From Melampsora larici-populina 98AG31 (taxonomy: Eukaryota > Basidiomycota > Pucciniomycetes > Pucciniales > Melampsoraceae): DNA of 64,000 nt. Below, piece after piece: positions 34,482 through 46,227 of this stretch. The notes beneath the pieces are model-generated. The model did no database searches and was not told where the DNA came from. It saw only the letters and a list, made by a program, of their open reading frames with translations. Location of the stretch: contig NW_006768790.1 of NCBI RefSeq assembly GCF_000204055.1, positions 761,534 to 825,533 of the forward strand, read 5' to 3'. Position 1 is the first letter of the stretch, and each line of letters opens with the position of its first letter. The translations under genes were made by a program, and so were the position numbers.

Positions 34482-37401
34482 ATGTCACTTCACTCTCGAC
34501 AGTCCCATCGAACCCCCCAATCACAAACTTATCTATTTGATTCAGATGAAGAATTGAAAATGTACATCATCGATTCAGATGAAGAGGTAGTCATTCCGGA
34601 TTCTGATATCGAAGAGAACAATCCGAATAAAACTCAACAAACTCCAAAACAAAAGGCAGGGGAGGAAATTCAACTGCCAAAATCTCGATCTATCGAAGCC
34701 CGATTCCACCCTTCAAAGACTCAAACCGACGCGGTATTGGAAACCAATCCTCAATCTGATTGCCGGCATCACAAGCGATCTATACAAGAGAGAAGAAGAG
34801 GACATTCAAAAGACTCCAACGGCTCCCATTTTGATCTTGATCCATGCAAAGCCGACGACAAAGTACGTGGACTGATGAAGCCGTACTTGTTTGAATCACT
34901 TCAACTCATTTCTTGCTCGTATGCAACTTCAGAACATACCTCAATCACCGCGGCCAGATCGTAGTAGAGCTTCCTGGCAGATATCTGAAAACATAATCCA
35001 GAAGCAAGATTCGGATGATGACAAAGTGGAACTTGGTCACGATGATATCACAGCCAGTAGATCAGATAGGTGTAAATCACCTGTTTGCCTCTCGTCTAAT
35101 GAGGCTGCATCAGCCTCAACTAATCCACCCAGAAAGTGTACACATTCTGCGACGGGTGATGCAGAAGGGACTTTTTCTACTTCTCATTCTTGGCGGAATG
35201 CGAAAGTACCTCATTCAAATTCAACGATTTTTCTTAATGAACAGTCTGAAGACGAACCACTCGAACAACGACCAGAGTCAAAGCGACCAAAACCACCAGT
35301 ACATAATCCTTCCAATTTGGGTGCTGTCACTGATGGTCACTCCAAGGCCAATGCTTCACCTCCTACTGCTGGAGCTTCGAGACCGGCTTACAGAATTCCC
35401 AATATCATCCCTGCCTGTGAACCTAACGATCTCGGTCAATACGAATCTTCTACCTGTCATCAGTGTCGAGTGAAAACTACGCGACCCAAGATGATCTGTG
35501 ATCAATCACAAGATCCCAACTGCGTCGTTCGAGTCTGTATCAAGTGTTTGATGAGGAGGGGGGTCTACGATGATCATCCTGAGCTTCAACCGCCCATCTT
35601 TAGCTTTGTACCAGGCGGAAGGATGTTATGTGTGAAGTGTCGCAATCTCTGCCCATGTATTTCATGTAGAAGAAGGCGTGGCGAGAAAGAGGAATGTCGT
35701 AGAGGCTTAGTTAGTTCAACCAATGGATTCTATGGACTCGCCCTAGAAGAACGAGAAAAATTGTTGTTGATGAAGGAACAAAAACGTCAGGCGAAACGAG
35801 GAAACGAAGAATCTAGACCATCAAATGAGAAGACTAGACTCACTAGTTCAAGCAACGAAATCTGTGGACTGACCTCAAATGCAACACTACAACATCAAGG
35901 TTTGTCAAAGAAGAGAAGAAGTCATCCAGAGGACTCGGATGGATCGGATTTTAATCCAGGCATACGTGATGAACAAGTGCGTACTGGGATGATAAGGTCA
36001 TAGTTCTCTTACATTACGTTAACTCTGACTCATCCCTTGACCTCCGCCTGTAGATCATATCCCGATCACCACGCCCAAATCGTAGTAGGGTTTCACTTGG
36101 CAAGAGGATAGTAAGTGATCACTATAGTCTATATGCTTACTATTGAATAAATTCATCTTAAATCTTACCTCCTGACGCAGGAAAGCGGAATCTGGACGCA
36201 TAGTGCAGTGGAAGCGCCCCAGCAGCTGGAAGGATCCTATGGACTCACTCCGAAAGAAAGACTCCAGGCTTTATCGAAGAAGAGAAAGATACATCCAGTA
36301 GACTCGGATGGATCTGATTTTAATCAAGACATTCCTGGTGATACAGTACGTGATAGAAAGGTGAAGTTATAATTTTGATGGTCGCATGCCTTTAACAAAC
36401 CACTTGAACTCCTCTGCCTGTAGACCAAACCACAATCACCGCGCCCGAATCATAGCAGTACTTCACGCCACAATGTCGACACGAGGATGGTAAGTGATCG
36501 CTGTAGCTTAAATTCACATTGCCTCAATCTAAAATTTTATATTTCGAGTCAGGAATCCGAAATTGAAGCTTATGGGGACATAGAAGAACCTCGGCAGATT
36601 GCAGTTGATCGCGATGATCGTACGGCCAGTAGAGCGAATATCCATGATTCACATGGACATCTGCCATCTGGTTATCCACCAGAAGCGTCGACTAGTCCAC
36701 CAAGAAGCTGTATACTTTCTGGGACAAGTGTAAAGTCAAAGCGACCAAAATCAGCTTCGAAAAACCCTGTCAATTTGGGACATGCGACTATTGGACCTTC
36801 TAGATCCAATCCTTCACCTATCGCTGGATCTTCAAAGCTAGTTTATAGGACTCCTAAAAACATACCCGCACGTGAATCTGACGAGTTTGGTCGATACGAA
36901 TCTTCCTGCTGTCATCAGTGCCAAGTGAACACCACGCAGCCGAAGATGATCTGCGACCAATCCCAGGATCCAAACTGCGTCGTTCGAGTCTGTATCACGT
37001 GCTTAACGAAAAGTAAAGTTTACGACGATCATGTTGAACTCCGACCACCTATCTTCAAATTTACGCCTGGTGGCAGGATGTTATGCGTAAAGTGCCGTGA
37101 TGTGTGTCCATGTGCATCATGTAGAAGAGGTCGTAGCGAGAAAGACCACAGTAGTCGAGGTTCTGATAGTTCAGCCCATGATTTCTGTGTACTCGCTCTA
37201 GAAGAACGAGAAGAGTTTTCATCGAAGAAGCAGGCAAGACATGAGCCAAAACGACAAAAGCAAGAATCGCGACCATCAATCGAAAAGACCCTTTGTTCGC
37301 ATTCCCAGTTCGACGTCAGCCTGGATGCCTTCACTCAATGGAAAAATAGTTTTGACCGAGACGATAAAGCCCAATTGGCTAGTACCTTACTCAGCAAATA
37401 A
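34482..37401 (+). CDS. Fusion B zinc-finger part: SIM-like region + two zf-4CXXC_R1 fingers, stopped in BLH start
   Basis: Exons 34482-34862, 34933-35976, 36054-36110, 36181-36345, 36424-36489 and 36553 onward, reaching an in-frame TAA at 37399-37401 (853 residues). The N-terminus DSDEELKMYIIDSDEEVVIP aligns with the end of the long exon of fusion A, so fusion B lacks the repeat-rich 5' exons. Finger 1 (about 302-370) and finger 2 (about 690-760) each show CHQC, ICDQSQDPNC, a CxxC, CVKC and CPCxSC. Small symmetric exons with SPRPNRSR-type basic motifs lie between them. The last exon continues into BLH ([19 protein letters not shown]) before TAA replaces the CAA of its paralogues. The product would be a nuclear-type zinc-finger protein without peptidase. 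Confidence 0.7.
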
Positions 37402-39408
37402 AACATACCCTCTGCTCTTCTTAACCGAAAAGCTATTAGTGTAGATAAACAGATATTCTCAAATACATTGACGGCACAAGCGTGAGCGTAAAATTTATTT
37501 TGTCATCCATAAAGCTTATCAATCAAGTTGACCTTTATCTGAACATCTTAGGACCCCTGCCACTAACCAAAAGCCTAATGGACGATGCTGGCTTTTTGCT
37601 ACTTGCAATTTGGCTCGCATGGGCATCGTCAAGAAATTTGATCTAGGTAGATTGATGATCCATGTTCAATTAGCTTTAACACATCTTACTAACAAGTTCG
37701 CTTGACTGTCAACTCCAGGCGATTTTGAATTAAGTCAAAGTCGCCTGGTCTTCTACGATTTCTTAGAAAAGGCCGACTTCTATTTAAAGAGTATGATTGA
37801 GGTTAATTCAATCTACCTCTCTACCTTCACAAGTGTCGTGATACTGACGTTCTTCTGCAGCTTGTTGAGCTGCCGATCGAAGCTCGTATCATATCGCATA
37901 TATCTGGCTCTCCTCTAGGTGATGGAGGTCAGTCTTCACGCATCCTTATCAGCAAATCGCGTCCCAATTGCTATCTGATGTCACTACATTACAGGGCAAT
38001 GGGATATGGCCGCAGGATTAATTGAAAAGTATGGCTTAGTGCCCCAGCCAATCTATGATGACTCTTTCAATTATTTAAACTCGAGTGGTATCAACGCTTT
38101 CCTCACCTCCAAACTTCGTGACCAAGCTCTTGAACTACGTCAAATTTACAAGGATGCTAAGGCTCATGCTGCTGATAATCTTGGTCAAGACTCTGAATCG
38201 GCTACCATCGCTGGTATTCGAGCTGCTAGACAGGCTAAAGAAACTATGGTATATATCCAATTACAACCCAACCATTTGTCTCGTTTTCTTTTTGTCTGAC
38301 TGTCAATTTTTCAATAGATGGCCCAAGTCTACCGCTGCCTAGCTATTGCTCTAGGCTCTCCTCCTTCTCCAACTGAGAGTTTCAAATGGGATTACGTTGA
38401 CAAGTCAGGCAAGGCTCACAGTCTTGTCTCTACTCCTCTGGATTTCTACCATAAGCATTGCGCTGGATTTCAGGTATATTCATCACCTTTCTCACCCTTA
38501 TTTTATACCTGACCAGGATTTGATACTCTGCGTAGGCATCTGAATACATTAGCTTGATCAATGACCCGAGAAATCCGTACAACAAGTCATATACTATTGA
38601 GCGCGTTGGAAATATTTGGGGGGGTCGTCCGATCAGACATGTCAATACTAGCCCGTCAGTATCTCATTTACTATGGGTTTTGACCATTAAACCATCTTTT
38701 TGTGCACTTGACATTGAAGTTTACCTTTGGTTTAGCGATGTGTTGAAGAGCTCAGTGATCAAGATGATCCAAGCTGATAAACCAGTTTGGCTTGGTTGTG
38801 ATGCGAGCAAGATGTCAGATCTGTCTCATGGTATCATGGACACCAAACTCATTGGTAAACCTTCCTTGCATGTTTTCACACTTGTTTTTTTCCTGGCAAA
38901 CTGAGGATTGCCTTTTCTGTTGATTGGTGAAACACATGATAGATTACAAAGCTACATTTGGAGTGACGTCTCGCTTGTCGAAATCTGATCGACTTCGAAT
39001 GGGTGATGGTGTCATCTCACATGTGATGGTCTGTACTCTTGTGCTGTTGTATTCCTGTTAATCCAAACATCATGCCTCATGACATCCTTTCTTTTGCACA
39101 GGTCATCACTGCCGTTCATCTTGACGAAGAAGGCAAACCAGTACGCTACAAAGCCGAGAACAGCTGGAGTGATACCGCTGGCCCTCACGGCTGTTTTGTC
39201 ATGACGGATGCGTGGTTTGATGAGTATGTTTATCAAATCGTCTTACCGAAGTCTTTTACTTCGGATTTGCTTAGAGAAATCTATGATGATCCAGAGCCGA
39301 GTGTTTTACCACCATGGGGTATGTAGCTTTCTTCCACTTCTCAGAGATAGGGACACCAAATTGACAAGCTTGGTTGATTATATAGATCCTATGGCAAGTC
39401 TGGCTTGA
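37402..39408 (+). pseudogene. Fusion B bleomycin hydrolase part, downstream of premature TAA
   Basis: The frame continues after the TAA to 37481. Exons 37552-37646, 37719-37801, 37861-37927, 37995-38248, 38318-38473, 38536-38654, 38736-38854, 38943-39028, 39102-39318 and 39386-39408 follow with the same lengths as in the other three copies. All splice sites are GT-AG and no other stop or frameshift was seen. Cys (PNGRCWLF), His (ISHVM) and Asn (AENSW) remain and the end is WDPMASLA. One nonsense codon in an otherwise clean copy means recent inactivation, readthrough, an unusual internal start, or a sequencing error. Confidence 0.72.
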
Positions 39409-41217
39409 GATTAAATCATAGAATACGGATTTCATATATTATCTTCTCTCAAAGACTCAAAGTTGAGATTGTTCGTTATAGTTGTGTTTTGTGTTTTACA
39501 AACTGACCAGTATCATTGTGTGTGTGATCTAATCATTTGTTTTTTTGCAATGCAAGATAATTTAGAGTGGTATTCAGCACATTCCAATGGTTGGAATATG
39601 AGCAAATATATTGAATTCAACCTTTTGCTATTCCTTCATCCAAAGCATCCCACCATGGTCCTCATGAGGATATTTTCAGAAGAGTTGATGGCAATTTAAA
39701 TTCTGATTTATAAATCTTTAAAACTCTAGTCAATTGGAAGTGGTAAAAAATGAATAATGTGGGGCTTTTCCAAACCAAAGTCAATAACAATTGTAACTTG
39801 CAAAATGAGGATTGTGTTACAATCGCTCATTCTCAGTTTGATTCTTGAGAATGTTTTGATGTAGTGTACATCAACAAGCAGATGATCCATGGTTGATCAC
39901 TTGTGTTTGCATCCTTGATTCTGGAAACTTTCTTCTCATGGTCACCATGTAAATATCCGTGTGGCATGTTGACGTGCACACACGGAGAGTTTTGAAATAA
40001 AACTCCAAGTCTTTTGGTTGAATTTAGACTGAGATTGTTGTTGAGCACCCTTTGTGCTTTGTGATTTGTTCAAAGGAGTTGCAGAATCCTTGGTTGTCAG
40101 CAGGGGTCAACTGACTTTCAACCTCCCAGGTGATAAGGGGAAGATGTGCTTGTTGTGGCACCTCTTTGATGGGTTGTTACAGGGTCTAAGGAAAGTCTTT
40201 CGTGTGTGCACGTCGACGTGCTACAAGGATATTTACATGGTGGGTACTGCTGGGTTTCTCAATCAAGCTTAATTTTTTTCTGACATTTTGCTAGTTTTTC
40301 TCTACAAATTTGTCATCTTGCAATCTTTGTGTTACTCTGTCTGTAACACTACCTCAGAAGTAATATTTTCCATCCAGAAAAGAAAAGTACGGGCATGTTT
40401 TCCTGTAGAAAACTCTCACCAGCACAAAAAAATTGGTAAACATGAGCAGGAAGGTGTGGCTTTCTACTTGATCATTTGTGCTGCTTTGATTTTCTCACAT
40501 CTTTCAGTAAAACAACTCTTTGTTGTACTAAAAAAACATGTTTTCAGGCTCCAGAGTGTGACCTGGAAGAACCATGGCAGGGGCATGTCAAAAACTCACA
40601 TTTCACCCAAAACCACCAGATCATAGGGTTTTGGACCAGTTTAAGTTTCTGAGCTGACCTGGTCCTAGGACAGGGATTTACAGGTCACAATCTGGAGCCA
40701 ACAACATTGTTTCATTAGTACACAAAGTGGGTATTGTAACAAAAATTATGAAAAAATCACAGGAACAGAAAGAAGCAAGTAGAAATATGATGGACCTCTT
40801 GGTAATAGTATATATTTATATTTTTTTGTCTTGTTGGGAGTTTTCTACAGGCAAATCTGCCTGTATCTTTCTTTCCCACACAGAAAATATTACTTTTTGT
40901 GCAGTGTAAGGAACATTTGACTCAGAACTTCTAACTTTCAGGCAATGAACCATGATCATGTCCTCCTTAAGCAATTGGTCAGATGGAAAGAAACAGATGG
41001 GTATGCCAGATTGGAGAACACAACCGGGCTACTTTCATTTACTTCCATTTCTAGCTCTCAATTTGGGATTGCTGGAAGCAAACTTTGCAAAGCCTGTACC
41101 GTAAAGATGGCTTGGGGTCCGCTGTTAAGTGAGTGTCAGATGGTGCCAGAGAGTCTTGAGACAGTGACTTGTGAGACCGCTTTGGCATAAGACCCCTTGT
41201 GCTTTTGTTGAAAAGTG
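39409..41217. other. Gene-poor DNA 3' of fusion B
   Basis: About 1.8 kb with several short frames but no family resemblance and no clear transposon ends. It could hold decayed mobile DNA. Confidence 0.35.
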
Positions 41218-41469
41218 AAATATGTGGGGGTTGGGTGCTGTCTTGAGTACTCAATGCTCACTAATGGGGCTAGTAGGATCTTATGATTTATGTAAATAGG
41301 ATTAAATATCACAAATATAAAAGTATTTACAAAGGGTCAAAAATAGAAATAGAGAGAGGGGGGAAGGATAATGATGAGATATAATTATAAAAAGTGAAGG
41401 ATGGCTCCTGGTCCTTCCTTTAATCTTCAAGTTGACAGATCAAAGAGTGATTTAAAGTTCACTAGTCTA

Positions 41470-41600
41470 GTTGTTCCATGGTCACTAACCTTGGGTTGTT
41501 CTTATGGTCACCAACCTTGGGTTATTCTATGGTCACCAACCTGGGTTGTTATATGGTCACCAAACTTGGGTTGTTATATGGTCACCAACCTATGGGAGTT
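41470..41600 (+). repeat. Internal minisatellite of the solo LTR
   Basis: Five or so tandem units of about 25 bp, consensus 'atggtcaccaaccttgggttgtt'. The related LTR at 22520 carries longer variant units at the same place, so the array evolves with the LTR family. Confidence 0.75.
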
Positions 41601-42149
41601 CTACTTAGTGAAAGTAGAGGATCCTGAGAAAGGTGAAGAGTATTACTTACTTTTAATCAGGGAACAGATTAAAGTAGTGAAGATATCACTAGTCTTATAT
41701 TTATAAGACTCTTGATATTTACTTCAGTAGAACTTTGATTGTTCTTAAAAGTAGTGTGTAATAAAAGCTTGGGGGGAAATCTCTCAAGGCTGAGAGAGGA
41801 GGGGTTTATATACTCTCCTCTCCAAACCTAACTGTGGTGAGATTTGTTTACATCCCTACTTTGGTATAGGGTTTGATTATCATTATTATTTGGGATTATT
41901 ACTGATAATACTTAACTACATATACCTGTTATGTGTAATATGTAATATAAGCTTTTTAACTCTTGACACTGGGTTATGAGGTGTAATTGATATTTTATTA
42001 CATGCTACATATTATTTTAAATGTATATATATATATGTAATTAAGATGTATATATGATTTATCACAAGTTACATATGTTTTGTAAGGTTTATGTACATGT
42101 AATTAGTTGTCTGAAGGTGGTTATATATGTTACAAGTTAGTCTTTGGGT

Positions 42150-45100
42150 TCAAGATGGGCACCGGCCCCGGTTTTTGGCCGGATCTCAGACGGATGCTCC
42201 GTTGGGAGCGGTTGTCGGAAAGGCCTCTCAAGCCAACCAGCGGCCGGTTTGGAAGTTGGATGAGGAGGAGGAAAAACTGGATATCCATCCGATATCCAAC
42301 GAATATACCCTTTATATTTGTCTGACATGTATAGGCGTGCAAGGTGTGTATTAATGTATAATTGTAGATAACAAACATTGAAAAGAGGATAAGAGAAAAA
42401 AAAATAGTAGTTAAAAAAATTAATCACTATCCTCCACTTCTTCACAAGTCAATTTCCAAGGACCAAACACCTGGTACCAATCTTTAACACATAAAAGCGC
42501 CTCCACATGTAAACAAGATAGATTAGTACGCTGAGGGCCCAGAATTCTTTTTGGTTTTGTTAAAAACCCCTTCTGAAGGACAGCTAGTTGCTGGAATTGC
42601 GAGGAAATACATCACCATTCTGGCCAATCCTGGATAAATGTCCACTCGTTTTTTCCAAAACTCTAACACCTTGATGTCGCAAGCTTCTAACTTGTCAGCT
42701 AGGTACTGATTGATCTCGTTGCTAATTGAATGATCATGTTGAACATCTTGGGCTCCAAAAATTGCATCTTCAAAGTACTGAGAAGTTGATGTTGCACTAG
42801 TCAATTTTCTGGTGGTATTTGGAGGTGGTATTGGTATATCGACCTCAAAGTTCAACGCCTCCTGTTCAAAGATGTATCTGATATCTGAAGTGACGAGGTC
42901 ATATTGATTAAAAAAAAGGCTCGATCCTTTTTGTAAATGAGAAATACATGCACTGATTAGTACCACATTAGATTAGAAAGTGCTGAGACAAACTTATATG
43001 AAAATAGTTTAACTTGAGGCGTGGGTCAAGAATAGTAGCACAGACTGGTGCAGGTTTTGTAAGCACCTTCTTGAAGTACTCTTCAAGCTTAGATATCATG
43101 GATAGTGAAGCAGGAATTAATTGATCATGATCGTATTTTTGAGCTACCTATAAGCAAATCATTTCACATCAACAAATTGGATTGTGAGCATGAAAAGATT
43201 ATAAAATGAACTTACAGATTTTAGTCCTTGTAAGACTACAACATACATAGGCACAACTTGATGCATAGTCGGGAACTTTGACTTGCAAAGGATCTTGGTT
43301 GCTTCGCTGAGGGGCTCCAAAAAATCACACATTTGCTTGACGTCATTCCACTCAATTGGTAAGACGGAATACTTCTTGAAATCTTTACCCTTACAGAACT
43401 CGTCGCACGCTTCTCGTAGACGGAGGAGCCTTCAAAACATATGATATGAAGAGTTCCGACAAGTGGGAACATCCACAATCAGCCGAGTTGCCGTGTGGAC
43501 AGGTCGTTTTGGACGAGCGGGTTCAACTTTATCAAAGGTTGGATCTTCTAATAGATAGTTCAGAGCGTTGGTATTGGTAGGATCCTCGGAAATGGGAGCA
43601 GGGTTTGAGGAAGGTTGAGAGGGTTCTGGATTCATCAAGTTGGCAATTTCACGTCTCATTTTGACTATGCTGGCAAAATGAGAACCGCGTTGAGGGCTGG
43701 ATCGGGTGGATGTAACAAGACCGTGACATCGAGAATAGATTGTCTTCAGATTAACTTGAGCAACGTCGGGAGGGTCCACAAGATTGTGAAGATCCATCTG
43801 ATTTGACGAGTCTTCTTCGTCTTCGTCCGATTCAATGAGTTGACCAAAGACTTTGAGTCCGTCTTTGGCCGCAAGATTGATCACATGCGCAACACAGCCA
43901 TAAACTTGGGCCTGGTGATCAAAATCAATACCATCTGTTTGTCCGATGACTCGACCGATAGCCGCATTGGTACCAACGTTGTCGGCAGTCATTGCGCAGA
44001 GCTTATCCTTTAGACTGTACTTAGTAAGATATTCAACAATTAACCTAGCAAAGTTGTCAGCGTTGTGTGGACCTGTACATTCGGAAAGATTAGTATCAGT
44101 TGATTTGTTATGAAAGAAGGAAAAAATGATCGAAAAAAAAGTCTCACCTTTGATTTCAGCAATACCAAGTGTAATGTCCATGAGATCCCAGTTTTCGGTC
44201 ATAAAGTGACAAGTAAGGGACATAAATGCAACATTATTTGGTGATGTCCACGCATCTTGAGTGATTGCAATTGATTTGGCCGGTCCCGAGTAAAGCTTCT
44301 TGATATGATCTTCGTATAGATAATATAACCTGCGCATGTGTCTAGCAATAGCGTTACGTTTGACTAGCATAACATGAGGATTACAAAGCGATAAAAGGCG
44401 TTGAAAAGATGGTTTCTCGATAATAGAAAAAGCAAGATCGTTATCGGCTATAAAGTAACAGATACTAGTCTTCACGCTGGTAAGGTTGAGTGCGTTCTGA
44501 TATTGAATGTCGAGAATATATTAAGATAAAAGATTTATGGAAGATAAAAGATTATAATATGAAAGATAAAACGAGGAAAAGCAAATAAATAAATAAATGA
44601 TTGGATATGATTAAAATTTGTTGAAGTGGAAATGAAAGAAAATAAAAGAAGTCAAAATAGAATTGAATAAAAGACAAAAACAGTGCCGCTCACCAAATGA
44701 CCAGTCTTAACCTCCTTGAAAGCAGCTAGGATATTTCCTTGTTTTTGATTGCCATCACGGACACCGTGCTTGGTTTCAAGGTGGTTTTTCATCGAGGTAG
44801 TACTACCTTTCTTATCACGAGACAACTGCTTGCCACATTTGTTTCCGTTGGCCATGACAAAACGACACTGATTGATTTCTTGATCTTGAAGCTTTTTAAA
44901 GTATTTCCAAATGTAGCTTGCTGGCCAAGTGGTAGTTGAGGTATCTTCCGTCAGATTGGAGTGTTTGGGTTGGGAGGTGCCATCAGTATTTGCCCCAGAC
45001 GCACTGCTTGGGGCTTGAGACATCTTAAAATAGATATAAACCACGTGAATTGTGGAATCTTGTGGATTGAGCGGGATAAGAGTGTGATGGAATGATTCGA

Positions 45101-45361
45101 GCAGGTGGGGAAGGTAAAGACAGAGTTGACTTGCCAATGGATGATGGGCTTAAACACAAATTTAAAAAAAAACGAGAACAGGCCTTTTTTGGCTATAGCG
45201 GCCGGATAACCGGCGGATAGCCGGTTCGGTTGTCGGATGGAGGATTATTTAAAAAAAAACTAATCGGATGTTCTCCGATCGGTACAGATAGAATAAATAT
45301 CCGCCGGTTCGGTATTCGGATGAGGCTAGAGACGCCGGATATCGACCGGTGCCCATCTTGA
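42150..45361 (-). mobile_element. hAT transposon (hAT-C) inside the solo LTR
   Basis: Terminal repeats TCAAGATGGGCACCGG / CCGGTGCCCATCTTGA are perfect and flanked by CTTTGGGT at 42142-42149 and 45362-45369. A minus-strand transposase fills the interior. Subterminal regions repeat 'ggatatc' and 'ccggttcgg' motifs, as expected for transposase-binding arrays. Confidence 0.93.
42523..45023 (-). pseudogene. hAT-C transposase with BED finger, probably inactive
   Basis: The start is at 45023 (MSQAPSSASG). A BED-type finger follows (WKYFKK...CGKQLSRDKKGSTTSMKNHLETKHG). The core holds ITQDAWTSPNNVAFMSL, MTADNVGTNAAIGR and VYGCVAHVINLAAKDGLK, and the C-terminal dimerisation block is LARMVMYFLAIPATSCPSEGVF. 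Introns are short. A TGA after NSSYHMF (about 43435) interrupts the conserved RLLRLREACDEF segment, and a Trp usually present before NSSY is Arg. The copy is probably non-functional, although its ends look mobilisable in trans. Confidence 0.85.
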
Positions 45362-45400
45362 CTTTGGGTACATACATTTGTAACCAGGGCTGACAAAATA

Positions 45401-45810
45401 CCACAAGCAAAAAGAACTAAAGGCTTCAGATCTGTGGAAATCCTTGAAGTTTTCAAAAATTTGCCTGTCCTTTGAAGTTGGCAAAACCTTCAGGCTTTAA
45501 GACATCCAGTTTCTCAGGTGCTAGACCATGGGCACACATCCATACACATGGTTCTTCTGGAGGACAGCGCTGTAGACACCAAAGCAACCCAACCTCAAAA
45601 CTGCTCTACTTCTCACCACTGCCTAACCCTCAATTAGACTTTGTGTCAAACTCCCAAATTGTCATCAACATATTTATCATCTTTTTCTGTGTTCAAAAAT
45701 CTTGCTTCTCTGAGAAACATGATCCACCTGTCTTTTCTCAAGATTTCTGTGCTAGTCTCTGCCTTTTGTCTCAGCACATGCACCATATCCTTGCTCTATT
45801 GCTTTGGAGG
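45401..45810. other. Unassigned DNA between solo LTR and MITE
   Basis: About 410 bp without recognisable genes or repeats. Confidence 0.35.
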
Positions 45811-45818
45811 ATATATCC

Positions 45819-46219
45819 AGGACCCTGGAATGCGCCTACTGAGGCGTCTGACGTAAAACCCGACATTACGCTGGTCGCAATTTTTTTTTTGGCAAAACCC
45901 GACATTTTTGGTCAGATACCTCCAAGCAACGGGCCCGGAGAAAAGCCTTGATACCCGGGTAGAAGCCTCAAAACCCGGGTAAAAGCCCTGGTATCCGCAA
46001 AAAAGCTCCGGTCATTTGACAAAAACCACACTACTGTGGGTTCAAACCCCATAAATGTCACAAAAGGACCAATTTCCCGACATTTCTGGTCAGATACATA
46101 TGCGCGGTAACCTCCCAAAACCCAAAACCCGACATTTTTGGACAGATACATCTGAGCTCAAACAGGCCAAAACCTGACATTTTTGGTCAGACGCCTTAGT
46201 AAGAGCATTCCAGGGTCCT
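45819..46219. mobile_element. hAT-type MITE with internal repeats, 401 bp
   Basis: Ends AGGACCCTGGAATGC / GCATTCCAGGGTCCT are flanked by ATATATCC at 45811-45818 and 46220-46227. The terminal repeats extend to about 33 bp with a few mismatches. Inside, CCCGACATTTTTGGTCAG-like units recur at least four times. No coding sequence. A lone end of this family lies at 56276-56297. Confidence 0.85.
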
Positions 46220-46227
46220 ATATATCC

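Larger units (their letters stand above)
41223..45395 (+). mobile_element. Solo LTR (about 950 bp) split by a hAT element
   Basis: Begins TGTGGGGGTTGGG and ends GGGCTGACA (TG...CA). It is flanked by AAATA at 41218-41222 and 45396-45400, a 5-bp duplication typical of LTR retrotransposons. No second LTR or internal region is attached, so it is a product of LTR-LTR recombination. The hAT at 42150-45361 later split it; without the insertion the LTR is about 953 bp. It is related to the LTR-like fragment at 22520. Confidence 0.75.

Noticed and set aside
39838..41190. Several frames of 60-112 codons
   Set aside because: No family resemblance, inconsistent strands and no exon structure.
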